The translations under genes and the position numbers were made by a program. Of a stretch of DNA of 64,000 nucleotides, positions 54,853-63,160 are shown one piece after another. The notes beneath the pieces are model-generated. The model ran no database searches and was not told the DNA's origin. It worked only from the letters and a program-made list of their open reading frames with translations. Source of the stretch: AP-15 sp963701815 (GTDB taxonomy: Bacteria; Pseudomonadota; Alphaproteobacteria; ATCC43930; CGMCC-115725); NCBI GenBank assembly GCA_963701815.1, contig CAVPBN010000050.1, positions 124,001 to 188,000 on the forward strand. The letters run 5' to 3'. Every line of letters begins with the position of its first letter. Position 1 is the stretch's first letter.

Positions 54853-55644
54853 ATGAGCAGCACGATGCATCGTGTATTGATAACCGGGGCAGGCGGCGGC
54901 ATCGGCCGGGGGTTGCGCGAGACCCTGCGCGGGGTCTATCCGATATTGCGGCTCTCCGACCGCGTCCCGCTGGCGCCGGCGCGGGCCGGCGAGGAGCTCG
55001 ACCGGACCGAGATCTCCGACATGGCGGCGGTCGAGCGTATGGTCGAGGGGGTCGACGGCATCATCCACCTCGGCGGCAATTCCGGCGAGGCGGCGTGGCC
55101 GGTCATCCTCCAGTCGAACATCGTCGGCCTCTACAACGTGTTCGAGGCGGCGCGGCGGGCGGGCGTCAGGCGGATCGTCATGGCGACCAGCAATCACGCG
55201 GTCGGCTTCTACCCGCGGTCGCAGACGATCGACCATCGGGTCGTGCCGCGGCCGGACAGCCGCTACGGGGTCAGCAAAGCCTTTTCCGAGGCGCTCGCAA
55301 GCCTCTACGCCGACAAGCACGGGATCGGTTTTCTGTGCGTGCGGATCGGCAATTTCGGTACGCAGCCGATCGACAAGCGGCGCCTGTCGATTTGGATCAG
55401 CCCGCGCGACCTGACGCAATTGGTGCGCATCGGGCTCGAACATCCCGATCTGCGCTGCGAGATCGTCTACGGCGTCTCGGACAACCGGCGCTCGTGGTAC
55501 GACAATTCGAACGCCTATCGCCTGGGTTATCGGCCGCAGGACGATTCCGAACCCTATGCCGAGGCGGTGCTCAAAGCCGAGCCGGCGGATGCCGATCCGA
55601 TCGCCGAGCAATACCAGGGCGGCACCTTCTGCGCCGGCGAATAG
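54853..55644 (+). CDS. udh: NAD-dependent uronate dehydrogenase-like protein
   Basis: This is a 263-residue extended SDR. VLITGAGGGIGRGLRETL binds NAD, and YGVSKAFSEALA holds the catalytic Tyr and Lys. SNHAVGFYPR, RIGNFGTQPIDKRRLSIWIS and EIVYGVSDNRRSWYDN are characteristic of uronate dehydrogenases, which oxidise galacturonate or glucuronate to the aldarolactone. No other uronate-pathway gene is beside it, so the substrate remains a strong guess. A GGAGG-like site precedes the ATG. Confidence 0.85.
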   Translation: MSSTMHRVLITGAGGGIGRGLRETLRGVYPILRLSDRVPLAPARAGEELDRTEISDMAAVERMVEGVDGIIHLGGNSGEAAWPVILQSNIVGLYNVFEAARRAGVRRIVMATSNHAVGFYPRSQTIDHRVVPRPDSRYGVSKAFSEALASLYADKHGIGFLCVRIGNFGTQPIDKRRLSIWISPRDLTQLVRIGLEHPDLRCEIVYGVSDNRRSWYDNSNAYRLGYRPQDDSEPYAEAVLKAEPADADPIAEQYQGGTFCAGE

Positions 55645-55881
55645 ACGGCGAGGGCGTCATGATCGCTTCTCCGCACTTATCGGCGGAAAGGAGCGGTTAG
55701 GCGGAGGTTTCCGAAATAGTCGCGCATCGGTGAGCACGGTGAACGGGTCTTCTGGATTTCCACCAGATTGGGCCGAGGAGCCGGTTGCAATTTTAATCGC
55801 ACCGCCTCCCTTCCCGCATGTTGCCGCGAGCTGCCGCCTGCCGCATGATGACCGCGGAAGTCGAAAGAAACGGGCGGGGGA

Positions 55882-56640
55882 ATGAGCGCCAGGAACAAGA
55901 TCTATCCGAGTTTCGACGACGCGGTTCGCGACATCCCGGACGGATCGACGATCGGGTTCGGCGGGTTTGCGGTCGTCGGCATGCCGATCAACCTCTACGA
56001 GGCGGTGGCCAAGCAGGGCGCCAAAAACCTGACCTGCGTCTCGAATTCGACGCGCGGCGGCGCCACCCTGCCGGCCGACGCGCCCGACATGGGCCAGATG
56101 ATCAAGAACGGACAGATCGTCAAGGTGATCTGCGCCTTTACCGCGCCGACCCGCGCCTCGCAGCGGCTGGTCCTGTCGGAATATGTCGCCAAGGGCCTGA
56201 TCGAGGCCGAACTGGTGCCGCAGGGCACCCTGGCCGAGCGGATGCGCGCCGCGGGCGCCGGGATCCCGGCATTCTACACCCCTGCGGCGATCGGCACCGA
56301 ACTCGCCGAAGGGCGCGAGACGCGGGTCTTCAACGGCCGCGAATATCTGCTGGAGGAGGCATTGCCGCTCGATTATGCGATGATCCGCGCCTACCAGGCC
56401 GACGCGTCGGGCAATCTCCGCTTTCGCCGGTCGCAGCGAAATTTCAATCCGATCATGGCGATGGCGGCGCGGGTGACGATCGTCGAGGTCGAGGAGGACA
56501 TCCTGCCGGCCGGCGCGATCGACCCCGACGACGTGCATACGGCGGGGATCTTCGTCCACCGCATCGTCAAGATCCCGCCGGCGCCGCAGGGGTGGTGGCC
56601 GCAGCGGCCCGGCAGCATCGGCGGGAGCGCGGCGCGATGA
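55882..56640 (+). CDS. 3-oxoacid/acyl CoA-transferase subunit A
   Basis: The subunit has 252 residues. GSTIGFGGFAVVGMPINLYE (CoA-binding glycine-rich loop) and NSTRGGATLPADAP occur as in the ScoA/PcaI/AtoD family. It forms a heterotetramer with subunit B, moving CoA from succinyl-CoA or another donor to a 3-oxoacid. GGGGGA lies before the ATG. Its stop overlaps the subunit B start (ATGA). Confidence 0.9.
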   Translation: MSARNKIYPSFDDAVRDIPDGSTIGFGGFAVVGMPINLYEAVAKQGAKNLTCVSNSTRGGATLPADAPDMGQMIKNGQIVKVICAFTAPTRASQRLVLSEYVAKGLIEAELVPQGTLAERMRAAGAGIPAFYTPAAIGTELAEGRETRVFNGREYLLEEALPLDYAMIRAYQADASGNLRFRRSQRNFNPIMAMAARVTIVEVEEDILPAGAIDPDDVHTAGIFVHRIVKIPPAPQGWWPQRPGSIGGSAAR

Positions 56641-57315
56641 GCGAACGGGCAAAGGGGCTGAGCCGCCAGCAGATGTGCGACCGGCTGGCGATGGAGTTCG
56701 GCGACGGCTGGATCGTCAATCTCGGGATCGGCATCCCGACGCTGTGCTCGAATTGCGATTTCGGCGACAAGGAGATCATCTTTCATTCGGAAAACGGGGT
56801 GATCGGCTACGGCCCGCTCGCCCCGGCCGGAGAGGAGGACCTCCACCTGGTGAACGCCGGCGGCCAGCACGTGACGCTGCGCCCCGGCGCCGCGATCGTC
56901 CATCATGCCGAACTCGTTCGCGCTGATCCGCAGCGGGCGGATCGATGTGACCGTGCTCGGCGCCTATGAGGTCGCCGAGAACGGCGATTTCGCCAATTGG
57001 AAGATGGCCGGCCAGCAGGGCGGCGGCATCGGCGGCGCGATGGACCTCGCCGCCTGCGCCAAACACGTGTTTGTCGCGATGGAGCACCAGACGCGGGGCG
57101 GCAGCCCGCGCCTCGTCGAGCGTTGCGCGATCCCGGCGACGGCACGCGGCGTCGTCAACCTCGTCGCCACCAATTTCGGCTTGTTCGCGGTGACGCCGCA
57201 GGGCCTGATGCTGAAGGAAATCGCCCCCGGGGTGACCGTCGGCGAGATCCAGGCGGCGACCGGGTGCAAGCTGATCGTCCCGGCCGAGGTGCCGCCTGTG
57301 AGGATGGTGCGGTAG
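56637..57315 (+). pseudogene. 3-oxoacid/acyl CoA-transferase subunit B, single-base frameshift
   Basis: The first frame gives MSERAKGLSRQQMCDRLAM and the catalytic Glu in FHSENGVIGYGPLA. It breaks at an AA pair (56911-56912); with one A it reads AIVHHADSFALIRSGRIDVT and continues to 57315, 225 residues in all, the normal size. VLGAYEVAENGDFANWKMAG and GGAMDLAACAKHVFVAMEH follow the subunit B consensus. Its last 41 bases are part of a direct repeat whose second copy lies at 58195-58238. Confidence 0.88.
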
Positions 57316-57318
57316 CGG
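57275..57318 (+). repeat. Direct repeat copy 1 (end of CoA-transferase B gene)
   Basis: This 44-bp stretch matches 58195-58238 with five mismatches. Copy 1 is the genuine 3' end of the subunit B gene (VPAEVPPVRMVR and stop). The two copies bracket an inserted segment with a MITE-like element and a hig remnant. Confidence 0.75.
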
Positions 57319-57553
57319 TCTCGACTTCGCTGAAGGCCGAAGCCGTGGGTGCACTGATAAACGCGAAGCGTCTGCTCGACGCCGTCCATGTACTGAACGA
57401 CCAGCAGGCTGACCGGCGGCGCACCGATGCGCCCGGCCATAATTTGATCCGTTTTTTGGGGTTCGAGCGCAGGGAAGTATCGAGGCTCAGGTCCCGGATA
57501 CGGCCGTCAGCCTGCGCGGCAACCTCCGGCAATATAGCCAAGCGGTACGGCAA
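57319..57553. other. Unassigned DNA between CoA-transferase B and MITE-like element
   Basis: The stretch lies inside the bracketed segment. The minus strand is open from an ATG at 57553 (MPYRLAILPEVAAQADGRI) across this interval, and another minus frame reads PVSLLVVQYMDGVEQTL. Neither matches a family I know. It may be the remains of a gene that came with the hig cassette. Confidence 0.35.
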
Positions 57554-57713
57554 CTAGTGCTTAGATGCATTCAGATGATTCAGCCGCATTGCCCTGTAGG
57601 ATGGGGTTGAGCGCAGCGAAACCCATCTGTCGGCGTTTGCGATGGGTTTCGCAATGCTCAACCCATCCTACATTTTCTTACTGCTGAATCGTATGATTGC
57701 GTCTGAGCACTAG
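57554..57713. mobile_element. MITE-like element with REP-type hairpin inside
   Basis: This 160-bp element is bounded by 33-bp imperfect inverted repeats (57554-57586 and 57681-57713, 27 of 33 matching, outer sequence CTAGTGCT). If the outer TA is a target duplication, it fits an IS630/Tc1-like non-autonomous element. Inside is a long hairpin (57595-57672; arms TGTAGGATGGGGTTGAGC and complement, with GCGAAACCCATC continuing the stem), like repeats common in many proteobacteria. No gene is encoded. Its right end supplies the stop codon of the hig antitoxin gene. Confidence 0.6.
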
Positions 57714-58096
57714 CATGCCGCAGATTTTGTCTCGTAAGGCTGGATCAGCACGTGGGCGGGAATGCCCAGCAGGGCGCCGAGCGTGCGCACCATCGGTAGG
57801 GTCAGCGGCCGTTTGCGATTGAGAATTTCCGAGACGCGCCCGCGGCTGCCAATGGCAGGTTCGAGATCGCGTCGGGACAGCCTGCGCTGCTCCATCATGA
57901 AAAGAATTGCGGCGATCGGGTCCGGGGCGGCGATCGGGTGGTGCCGGGCTTCGTAGGCTTCGATCAAAGTCGACAAGACCTCTATCCGTTCGCCCTCGGG
58001 CGTGCCGGATTCGGCCTCCCAGAGGCGCTCGACCTCGCCGAGGGCGGCACGGTAGTCCGCGTCGGATCGGATCGGGCGAATATCCATCGCGTACAT
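57710..58096 (-). CDS. higA: HigA-type antitoxin with helix-turn-helix domain
   Basis: The protein has 128 residues. After an N-terminal segment (DIRPIRSDADYRAALGEVER) typical of HigA, an XRE-type helix-turn-helix is seen in LSRRDLEPAIGSRGRVSEIL. It should bind its own promoter and neutralise a HigB mRNA interferase. The stop codon lies at the edge of the MITE-like element, so the last few residues may be altered. The upstream toxin gene is truncated, leaving the antitoxin an orphan. Confidence 0.82.
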   Translation of the reverse strand: MYAMDIRPIRSDADYRAALGEVERLWEAESGTPEGERIEVLSTLIEAYEARHHPIAAPDPIAAILFMMEQRRLSRRDLEPAIGSRGRVSEILNRKRPLTLPMVRTLGALLGIPAHVLIQPYETKSAAC

Positions 58097-58098
58097 CC

Positions 58099-58197
58099 CT
58101 AAACGGTTGCGGCGTCGATTTTGGCATATTCCGCGTAAGTTCCGATAAATCGGATGAAGCCGCGCTTGCCGCGGTACTGAACTGCAGCGACGAGTCG
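58099..58197 (-). pseudogene. higB: HigB-type toxin, 3' remnant
   Basis: Only the last 32 codons remain: RLVAAVQYRGKRGFIRFIGT then YAEYAKIDAATV, the C-terminal strand-helix of HigB-type mRNA interferases (family pattern RFxGTHAEYDxID). It ends two bases before the higA start, the normal higBA order. Upstream, the gene is cut exactly where direct repeat copy 2 begins (58195). The toxin cannot be functional. Confidence 0.75.
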
Positions 58198-58238
58198 TGC
58201 CGGCCGAGGTGCCGCCGGTGCGGATGGCGCGGCAGCGG
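58195..58238 (+). repeat. Direct repeat copy 2
   Basis: This is an imperfect copy (39 of 44 bases) of the CoA-transferase subunit B 3' end at 57275-57318, reading VPAEVPPVRMAR in the same sense. It lies between the truncated higB and the end of the amidase gene. The divergence suggests it came from a paralogous CoA-transferase gene or is old. Confidence 0.75.
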
Positions 58239-58268
58239 ACGAAGCTCCGGGCGGGCGTCGACCCGGGG

Positions 58269-59108
58269 TCAGCCGGAGAACCGGGCGGCGAAATAGGCCT
58301 CGATCGCCAGCGCGAGGCCGTGGGCCAGCTGCCGCTGGTAGAGCGGCTGCTGCAGCAGCCGCTCCTCGGCCGGGTTCGACATACAGCCGAGTTCGACCAG
58401 CGCCGACGGAATATCGGGTGCGGTCAACACCGCAAAATCGGCCGAGCGCTGCGGGTTTTCGAGCAGCGGGACTTCGTCCCCGAGCGCCGCCACGACCTCG
58501 CGAGCAAACGCCAGCGACAGATTGTCGGTCTGGCGGCGGGCCAGATCGGCCAGGATATTGCCGACCACGCGCGGCTCGCCGGACAGGTTGACGCCGGCCA
58601 TGATGTCCTTGTTCTCGGAAACGGCGAGTGCTTCGGCTTCGCGGTCCGAGGCTTTCGCCGACAAGGTGAACACCGACAGGCCGTGCAATGCCGCATTGGG
58701 CAGCGCATCGGCGTGAACCGACAGGAAAAGGTCGGCGTGCAGTGCGCGGGCGCGCCGCACGCGCTCGCGCAACGGCACGAACTCGTCGCTGCGGCGGGTC
58801 AGAAAGACCCGGAAACGATGCGTCGTCCTGAGTTGTCGCGCCAGGTCCCGCGCCGTCGGAAAGACGATGTCCTTCTCGTAGACGCCGCTCGGCCCGATCG
58901 CCCCCGGATCGATGCCGCCATGGCCCGGGTCGATGACGACGATGGCGAGGGGCGCCGGCGGGACCGGCTTTCGCTGTGGCCTCGCCACCACCGGCGCCGC
59001 CGCCGACAGCTGGGCCGATGCCGGAACGACAGTCCAGCCGAGCACCGCGCAAGACGCGAGCAGCCGCAGCACCCGACGCCGCGCGCCGGCGTTGTCCCCA
59101 TCCCCCAC
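58269..59108 (-). CDS. N-acetylmuramoyl-L-alanine amidase (Amidase_3)
   Basis: The enzyme has 279 residues from a GTG at 59108 (an ATG at 59198 would add 30). A signal peptide-like segment (VLRLLASCAVLGWTVVPASA) leads to the Amidase_3 domain: zinc ligands in IDPGHGGIDPGAIG (His), GVYEKDIVF (Glu) and LSVHADALP (His), and the catalytic Glu in SALVELGCMSN. It cleaves the peptide stem from the glycan in the periplasm and may serve in daughter-cell separation. No AMIN domain is present. Confidence 0.88.
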   Translation of the reverse strand: MGDGDNAGARRRVLRLLASCAVLGWTVVPASAQLSAAAPVVARPQRKPVPPAPLAIVVIDPGHGGIDPGAIGPSGVYEKDIVFPTARDLARQLRTTHRFRVFLTRRSDEFVPLRERVRRARALHADLFLSVHADALPNAALHGLSVFTLSAKASDREAEALAVSENKDIMAGVNLSGEPRVVGNILADLARRQTDNLSLAFAREVVAALGDEVPLLENPQRSADFAVLTAPDIPSALVELGCMSNPAEERLLQQPLYQRQLAHGLALAIEAYFAARFSG

Positions 59109-59225
59109 CCCCCGCTGCGCCCTCGCCCCCAGCAAGGATCGCCGATGGTCCTGGATTATGCCGCAAGACCCGGATTTATGCCATCCGGCACGGCGCAAAC
59201 GGCGAGAGGGGCGCTGACAAAGCGC

Positions 59226-59603
59226 TCATCCCCCCGATGGCGTGCTGCCGCCGCGATCGTCGTTGATCCGGCGCAATGCGGCGGGCTCGACCCGCGGCCG
59301 GCGTGCGAACAGCCGGCGCACCCCATTCCGCAAGCGGCGCCACGTGACCGAAACCGGCCACAGCAGCCGGCGCTGAACAATCTCTTCCGCCATCGTCCGG
59401 CGCGGCACATGCCGCAGACTGGCCATGCCGTGCCGCCGATAATCGGCGACCCAGACCTTGACGAGGCGCTCCGGCAGATCGAACTCCGCGGCGGCCTTGG
59501 CAGCCGTCCAACCGCCGACGATGACGCATTGGACGATCCGGCCGCGCTGCGCGGTGGAGATCGTGCGCCGCCCAGTCGGCCGCCCCGTCGATGAATGCTT
59601 CAT
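59226..59603 (-). CDS. Small helix-turn-helix protein, possibly transposase-derived
   Basis: The protein has 125 residues. RGRIVQCVIVGGWTAAKAAA then EFDLPERLVKVWVADYRRHG resembles the helix-turn-helix of DUF1153-type or IS481/leucine-zipper transposase N-terminal domains. A basic C-terminal half (VTWRRLRNGVRRLFARRPRV) has no match. It could be a DNA-binding regulator or a transposase remnant. It stands alone between the amidase and the acuI-like gene. Confidence 0.5.
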   Translation of the reverse strand: MKHSSTGRPTGRRTISTAQRGRIVQCVIVGGWTAAKAAAEFDLPERLVKVWVADYRRHGMASLRHVPRRTMAEEIVQRRLLWPVSVTWRRLRNGVRRLFARRPRVEPAALRRINDDRGGSTPSGG

Positions 59604-59743
59604 GCCCCGTTCTCCGAGGGCCCCGTTGCCGGGGCCGATTGTTCAGCGAACGCGCGAGACCGCGCTCCAATTCCCCCGCCGATCCTCCCGATAGTTTTTG
59701 GTCGAACCCCTGGCCAAAATCCGCGGATTAGTTCCGTAGCCGC

Positions 59744-60736
59744 TCAGCCGGCGACATCGACGACGATCCGGCCGCGCACCCGGCCTGCGAGGATGCTCGG
59801 CGCGATCTGCGGCAGCGAGGAAAGCGGCACGGTTTCGATCATCTGCTCGAGGCGATCGGGCGGCAGGTCGCGGGCCAGCCGGCTCCAGGCCTCGACGCGC
59901 TCCTCGCGCGGGCACATCACCGAGTCGATGCCGATCAGGCTGACGCCGCGCAGCAGAAACGGGATCACCGTCGCCGGCAGATCGCTGCCGCCGGCGAGGC
60001 CGCAGGCGATGACGGCAGCGCGGTATTTGAGCTGGGTCAGGATCGTCGCCAGCGTGTTGCCGCCGACGGCGTCGATTGCCCCGGCCCAGCGCTCGTTGTC
60101 GAGCGGCCGCGCCGGTCCTGCGGCAAGCGCTGCCCGTTCGATCAGATCGGCGGCGCCGAGTTCGGTCAGGTAGGCGCCCAGTTCCGGCCGGCCGGTCGCG
60201 GCGACGACGCGATGCCCGAGCCGAGCCAGCACCGCCACCGCGACATTGCCGACCCCGCCGGCGGCGCCGGTGACCAGGACATCGCCCGCCCCAGGGCGCA
60301 GCCCGTGCCGTTCGAGCGCGATGACCGCCAGCATCGCCGTCAACCCGGCGGTGCCGATCGCCATCGTCTGGCGGGCGCTGAGCCCCGGCGGGCGCCGCAC
60401 CAGACAGCCGGCCGGGACCCGGGCCTTTTCGGCATAGCCGCCCCAGCGGGTTTCGCCGACCCGCCAGCCGGTCAGCACCACCGGGTCGCCGGGTGCAAAA
60501 TCCGGCGATTCCGAATGCTCGACGGTACCGGCGAAGTCGACGCCCGGAATATGCGGGTAGCTCCGCACCAGCCGGCCGAGACCCTGCAGGATCATTCCGT
60601 CCTTATAGTTCAGGGTCGAGCATTCGACCGCGACGGTGACCTCGCCCGGCGGCAACAGGGCCTCTTCGACCGCCTCGATCCGCGCGACCGGCTTGCCGCT
60701 CTCCTCGCGCAGCACCAAGGCCCGAAACGTCGCCAT
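59744..60736 (-). CDS. acuI: Acrylyl-CoA reductase-like MDR oxidoreductase
   Basis: The enzyme has 330 residues. It is a zinc-free medium-chain dehydrogenase of the YhdH/YhfP/AcuI branch: STLNYKDGMILQGLGRLVR, the NADPH-binding VTGAAGGVGNVAVAVLARLG, and GGSDLPATVIPFLLRGVSLI with IDSVMCP (typical AcuI ending). AcuI reduces acrylyl-CoA to propionyl-CoA. Its ATG shares one base with the stop of the upstream thiolase gene (TGATG), so the pair is coupled, fitting acyl-CoA catabolism. Confidence 0.88.
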   Translation of the reverse strand: MATFRALVLREESGKPVARIEAVEEALLPPGEVTVAVECSTLNYKDGMILQGLGRLVRSYPHIPGVDFAGTVEHSESPDFAPGDPVVLTGWRVGETRWGGYAEKARVPAGCLVRRPPGLSARQTMAIGTAGLTAMLAVIALERHGLRPGAGDVLVTGAAGGVGNVAVAVLARLGHRVVAATGRPELGAYLTELGAADLIERAALAAGPARPLDNERWAGAIDAVGGNTLATILTQLKYRAAVIACGLAGGSDLPATVIPFLLRGVSLIGIDSVMCPREERVEAWSRLARDLPPDRLEQMIETVPLSSLPQIAPSILAGRVRGRIVVDVAG

Positions 60737-61905
60737 CAGGCGCGCAACGGCTCGAGGATGCTGACGAAATTGGCCACCGCGGCGCCGCCCATATTCATGA
60801 CCCCGGCGAGCGAGGCATCCGGCACCTGGATGCCGCCCGCCCGGCCGGTCACCTGCATCGCCGCCAGCACATGCATCGACACGCCGGTGGCGCCGATCGG
60901 GTGGCCCTTCGATTTGAGCCCGCCCGACGGGTTGACCGGCAATCTGCCGTCCTTTTCGGTCCAGCCTTCGAGGATGGCGCGCGCGCCCTCGCCCTTCGGC
61001 GTCAGACCCATCGCCTCGTACTCGATCAATTCTGCGATCGTGAAGCAGTCATGCGTTTCGACCAGATCTAGATCATCCAGCGTCAGACGCGCGTCAGCGA
61101 GCGCCCGCCGCCAGGCGAGCGCCGGCCCCTCAAAGGCGATCACGTCGCGCCGGCTCATCGGCAAAAAGTCGTTGACCTGCTCGGCGGCGCGGAAAATCAC
61201 CGCTTTCTTGAAGCTCAGGGCGGTCGCGGTATCGGCCAGCACCAGGGCGGCGGCGCCATCGGACACCAGCGAGCAGTCGGTGCGCTTGAGCGGGCCGGCG
61301 ACGATCGGGTTCTTTTCCGAAACCGTGCGGCAAAATTCGTAGCCGAGGTCCCTCTGCATCTGGGCCAGCGGATTGGCGACGCCGTTCTTGTGGTTTTTTG
61401 CGGCGATGCGGGCGAGCGCATCGGATTGGTCGCCGTAGCGCTGGAAATAGCTCTGCGCGATCTGCCCGAAGATGCCGGCAAAGCCGCCCTCGATCGCGTC
61501 CTCCTCTTTGCGGTAGCTGGCGCCGAGCAGGATGTCGCCGACCTGCGCCCCGCCGATTTCGGTCATCTTTTCGACGCCGACGACCAATGCGAGACGCGCC
61601 TTGCCGGCGGCGATCGCGTTCAACCCCTGATGGATCGCCGCCGAGCCGGTGGCGCAGGCGTTCTCGACCCGCGTGGCCGGTTTGAAGCGAAAACCCGGAT
61701 CGGCCTGAAACACCAGCGATGCCGGAAATTCCTGGCGGACGAACCCGCCGTTCATCGTGCCGAGATACACCGTGTCGATGTCGGCGGCGGCGACGCCCGC
61801 ATCGGCGAGAGCCGCCTGCGTCACCTCGACGATCAGCTGCTCGATATCCCGACCGTCATGCCTGCCGAATTTGCCGTGCGCCCAGCCGACGATGCATCCG
61901 CTCAT
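60736..61905 (-). CDS. Thiolase-family acetyl-CoA acetyltransferase
   Basis: The enzyme has 389 residues. The nucleophile Cys lies in RVENACATGSAAIHQGL, the His region is SGGLKSKGHPIGATGVSMH, and MNMGGAAVANFVSIL replaces the C-terminal CxGGGxG of classical thiolases: the second Cys is absent. This is typical of the SCP-x/lipid-transfer-type branch rather than PhaA. GGAGGGCGGC precedes the ATG. It probably acts with the AcuI-like enzyme on short acyl-CoAs. Confidence 0.88.
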   Translation of the reverse strand: MSGCIVGWAHGKFGRHDGRDIEQLIVEVTQAALADAGVAAADIDTVYLGTMNGGFVRQEFPASLVFQADPGFRFKPATRVENACATGSAAIHQGLNAIAAGKARLALVVGVEKMTEIGGAQVGDILLGASYRKEEDAIEGGFAGIFGQIAQSYFQRYGDQSDALARIAAKNHKNGVANPLAQMQRDLGYEFCRTVSEKNPIVAGPLKRTDCSLVSDGAAALVLADTATALSFKKAVIFRAAEQVNDFLPMSRRDVIAFEGPALAWRRALADARLTLDDLDLVETHDCFTIAELIEYEAMGLTPKGEGARAILEGWTEKDGRLPVNPSGGLKSKGHPIGATGVSMHVLAAMQVTGRAGGIQVPDASLAGVMNMGGAAVANFVSILEPLRA

Positions 61906-62100
61906 GCCGCCCTCCGAAATGCCGATCGGTTGCTGCCGCGGCCCGGCCATGACGACCCCGCCGCCGCTGATCTATCCTGATATGGGTAAAGAAATGACGG
62001 AGAAAACGGACGCGAGCCTCCGCCGACCGGAGCAGTTCCGGGATGGCAGGCCCGCCTGCGCCGCCCTATCCTGGGGTCGGGAACAGCAAGGGCGAAGAGA

Positions 62101-63136
62101 ATGGACGCGATCACGCTGCGCCGGCCGGACGATTGGCATGTGCATCTGCGCGACGGCGCGATGCTGGGCCAGGTCCTGGCGTTCACCGCGCGGCAATTCG
62201 CCCGTGCGATCGTCATGCCGAATTTGGTCCCGCCGGTTACGAGCGCCGCAGCAGCGGAGGCTTATCGCCGGCGGATTGTGGCGGCGCTGCCGGCCAGTGT
62301 GCGATTTCACGCCGTTGATGACCTGCTATCTGACCGACGCGGCCGATCCGGCGGAAATTGCCCGCGGCTACGCCGAGGGCGTCTTTGCCGCGGTCAAGCT
62401 CTACCCGGCGCACGCGACGACCAACTCGGCCTTTGGCGTCGCCGATCTCGATCGCGTCTCTGCGGTATTGGAGCGAATGGCGGCAATCGGCATGCCGTTG
62501 TTGATCCATGGCGAGGTCACCGATCCGGAGGTCGATCTGTTCGACCGCGAGGCGGTGTTCATCGACCGGGTGCTCGACCCGCTACGCCGGCGGCTGCCGG
62601 AGTTGCGCATCGTGCTCGAACACATCACGACCGAGGAAGCGGCCGACTACGTCGCCGACGCCGGCCCGAACCTGGCCGCGACGATCACCGCCCACCATCT
62701 CGTCATCAACCGCAATGCCATCTTCGCCGGCGGGATCAGACCGCACCTCTATTGCCTGCCGATCGCCAAGCGGGAAAAGCATCGCCGGGCGCTGCGGCGG
62801 GCGGCGGTGTCGGGCGACGCGCGGTTCTTTCTCGGCACGGACAGCGCGCCGCACCCGGTCGCCGCCAAGGAGACCGCCTGCGGCTGCGCCGGCATCTTTA
62901 CCGCCCCCTGCGCGCTCGAAACCTATGTCGAGGTCTTCGAGGAAGAGAATGCGCTCGACCGGTTCGAAGCGTTTGCCGCGCTGAACGGTCCCGCCTTTTA
63001 CCGATTGCCGCCGAACGAGGCGCGCATCACGTTGCGGCGCGAGCCGCTGTCGGTGCCCGAGCAGGTCGGCGCCGGCGACATCGCGCTCGCCGTCTTCCGC
63101 GGCGGCGAAACCTTGCGTTGGCGCCTCGCCCTATGA
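62101..63136 (+). pseudogene. pyrC: Dihydroorotase (class II), single-base frameshift
   Basis: The first frame gives RPDDWHVHLRDGAML with the zinc-binding HVH and AIVMPNLVPPVTS. It fails in a TTT run (62305-62307); with two Ts it reads ASVRFTPLMTCYLTDAADPA and continues to 63136, in total 344 residues, exactly the class II PyrC length. The carboxylated Lys is in GVFAAVKLYPAHATTNS, His ligands in LLIHGEVTDP and LEHITTEEAADY, and the catalytic Asp in FLGTDSAPHP. As an essential step in pyrimidine synthesis, true loss would need another copy, so a sequence error is likely. Confidence 0.92.
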
Positions 63137-63160
63137 CCCTCCGGTCTTCGGGCGGGTAAG

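Noticed and set aside
57155..57553. Minus-strand frame reading through the CoA-transferase B gene end
   Set aside because: Its second half is antisense to the transferase gene, so only the part in 57319-57553 could be real, and it has no recognisable family.
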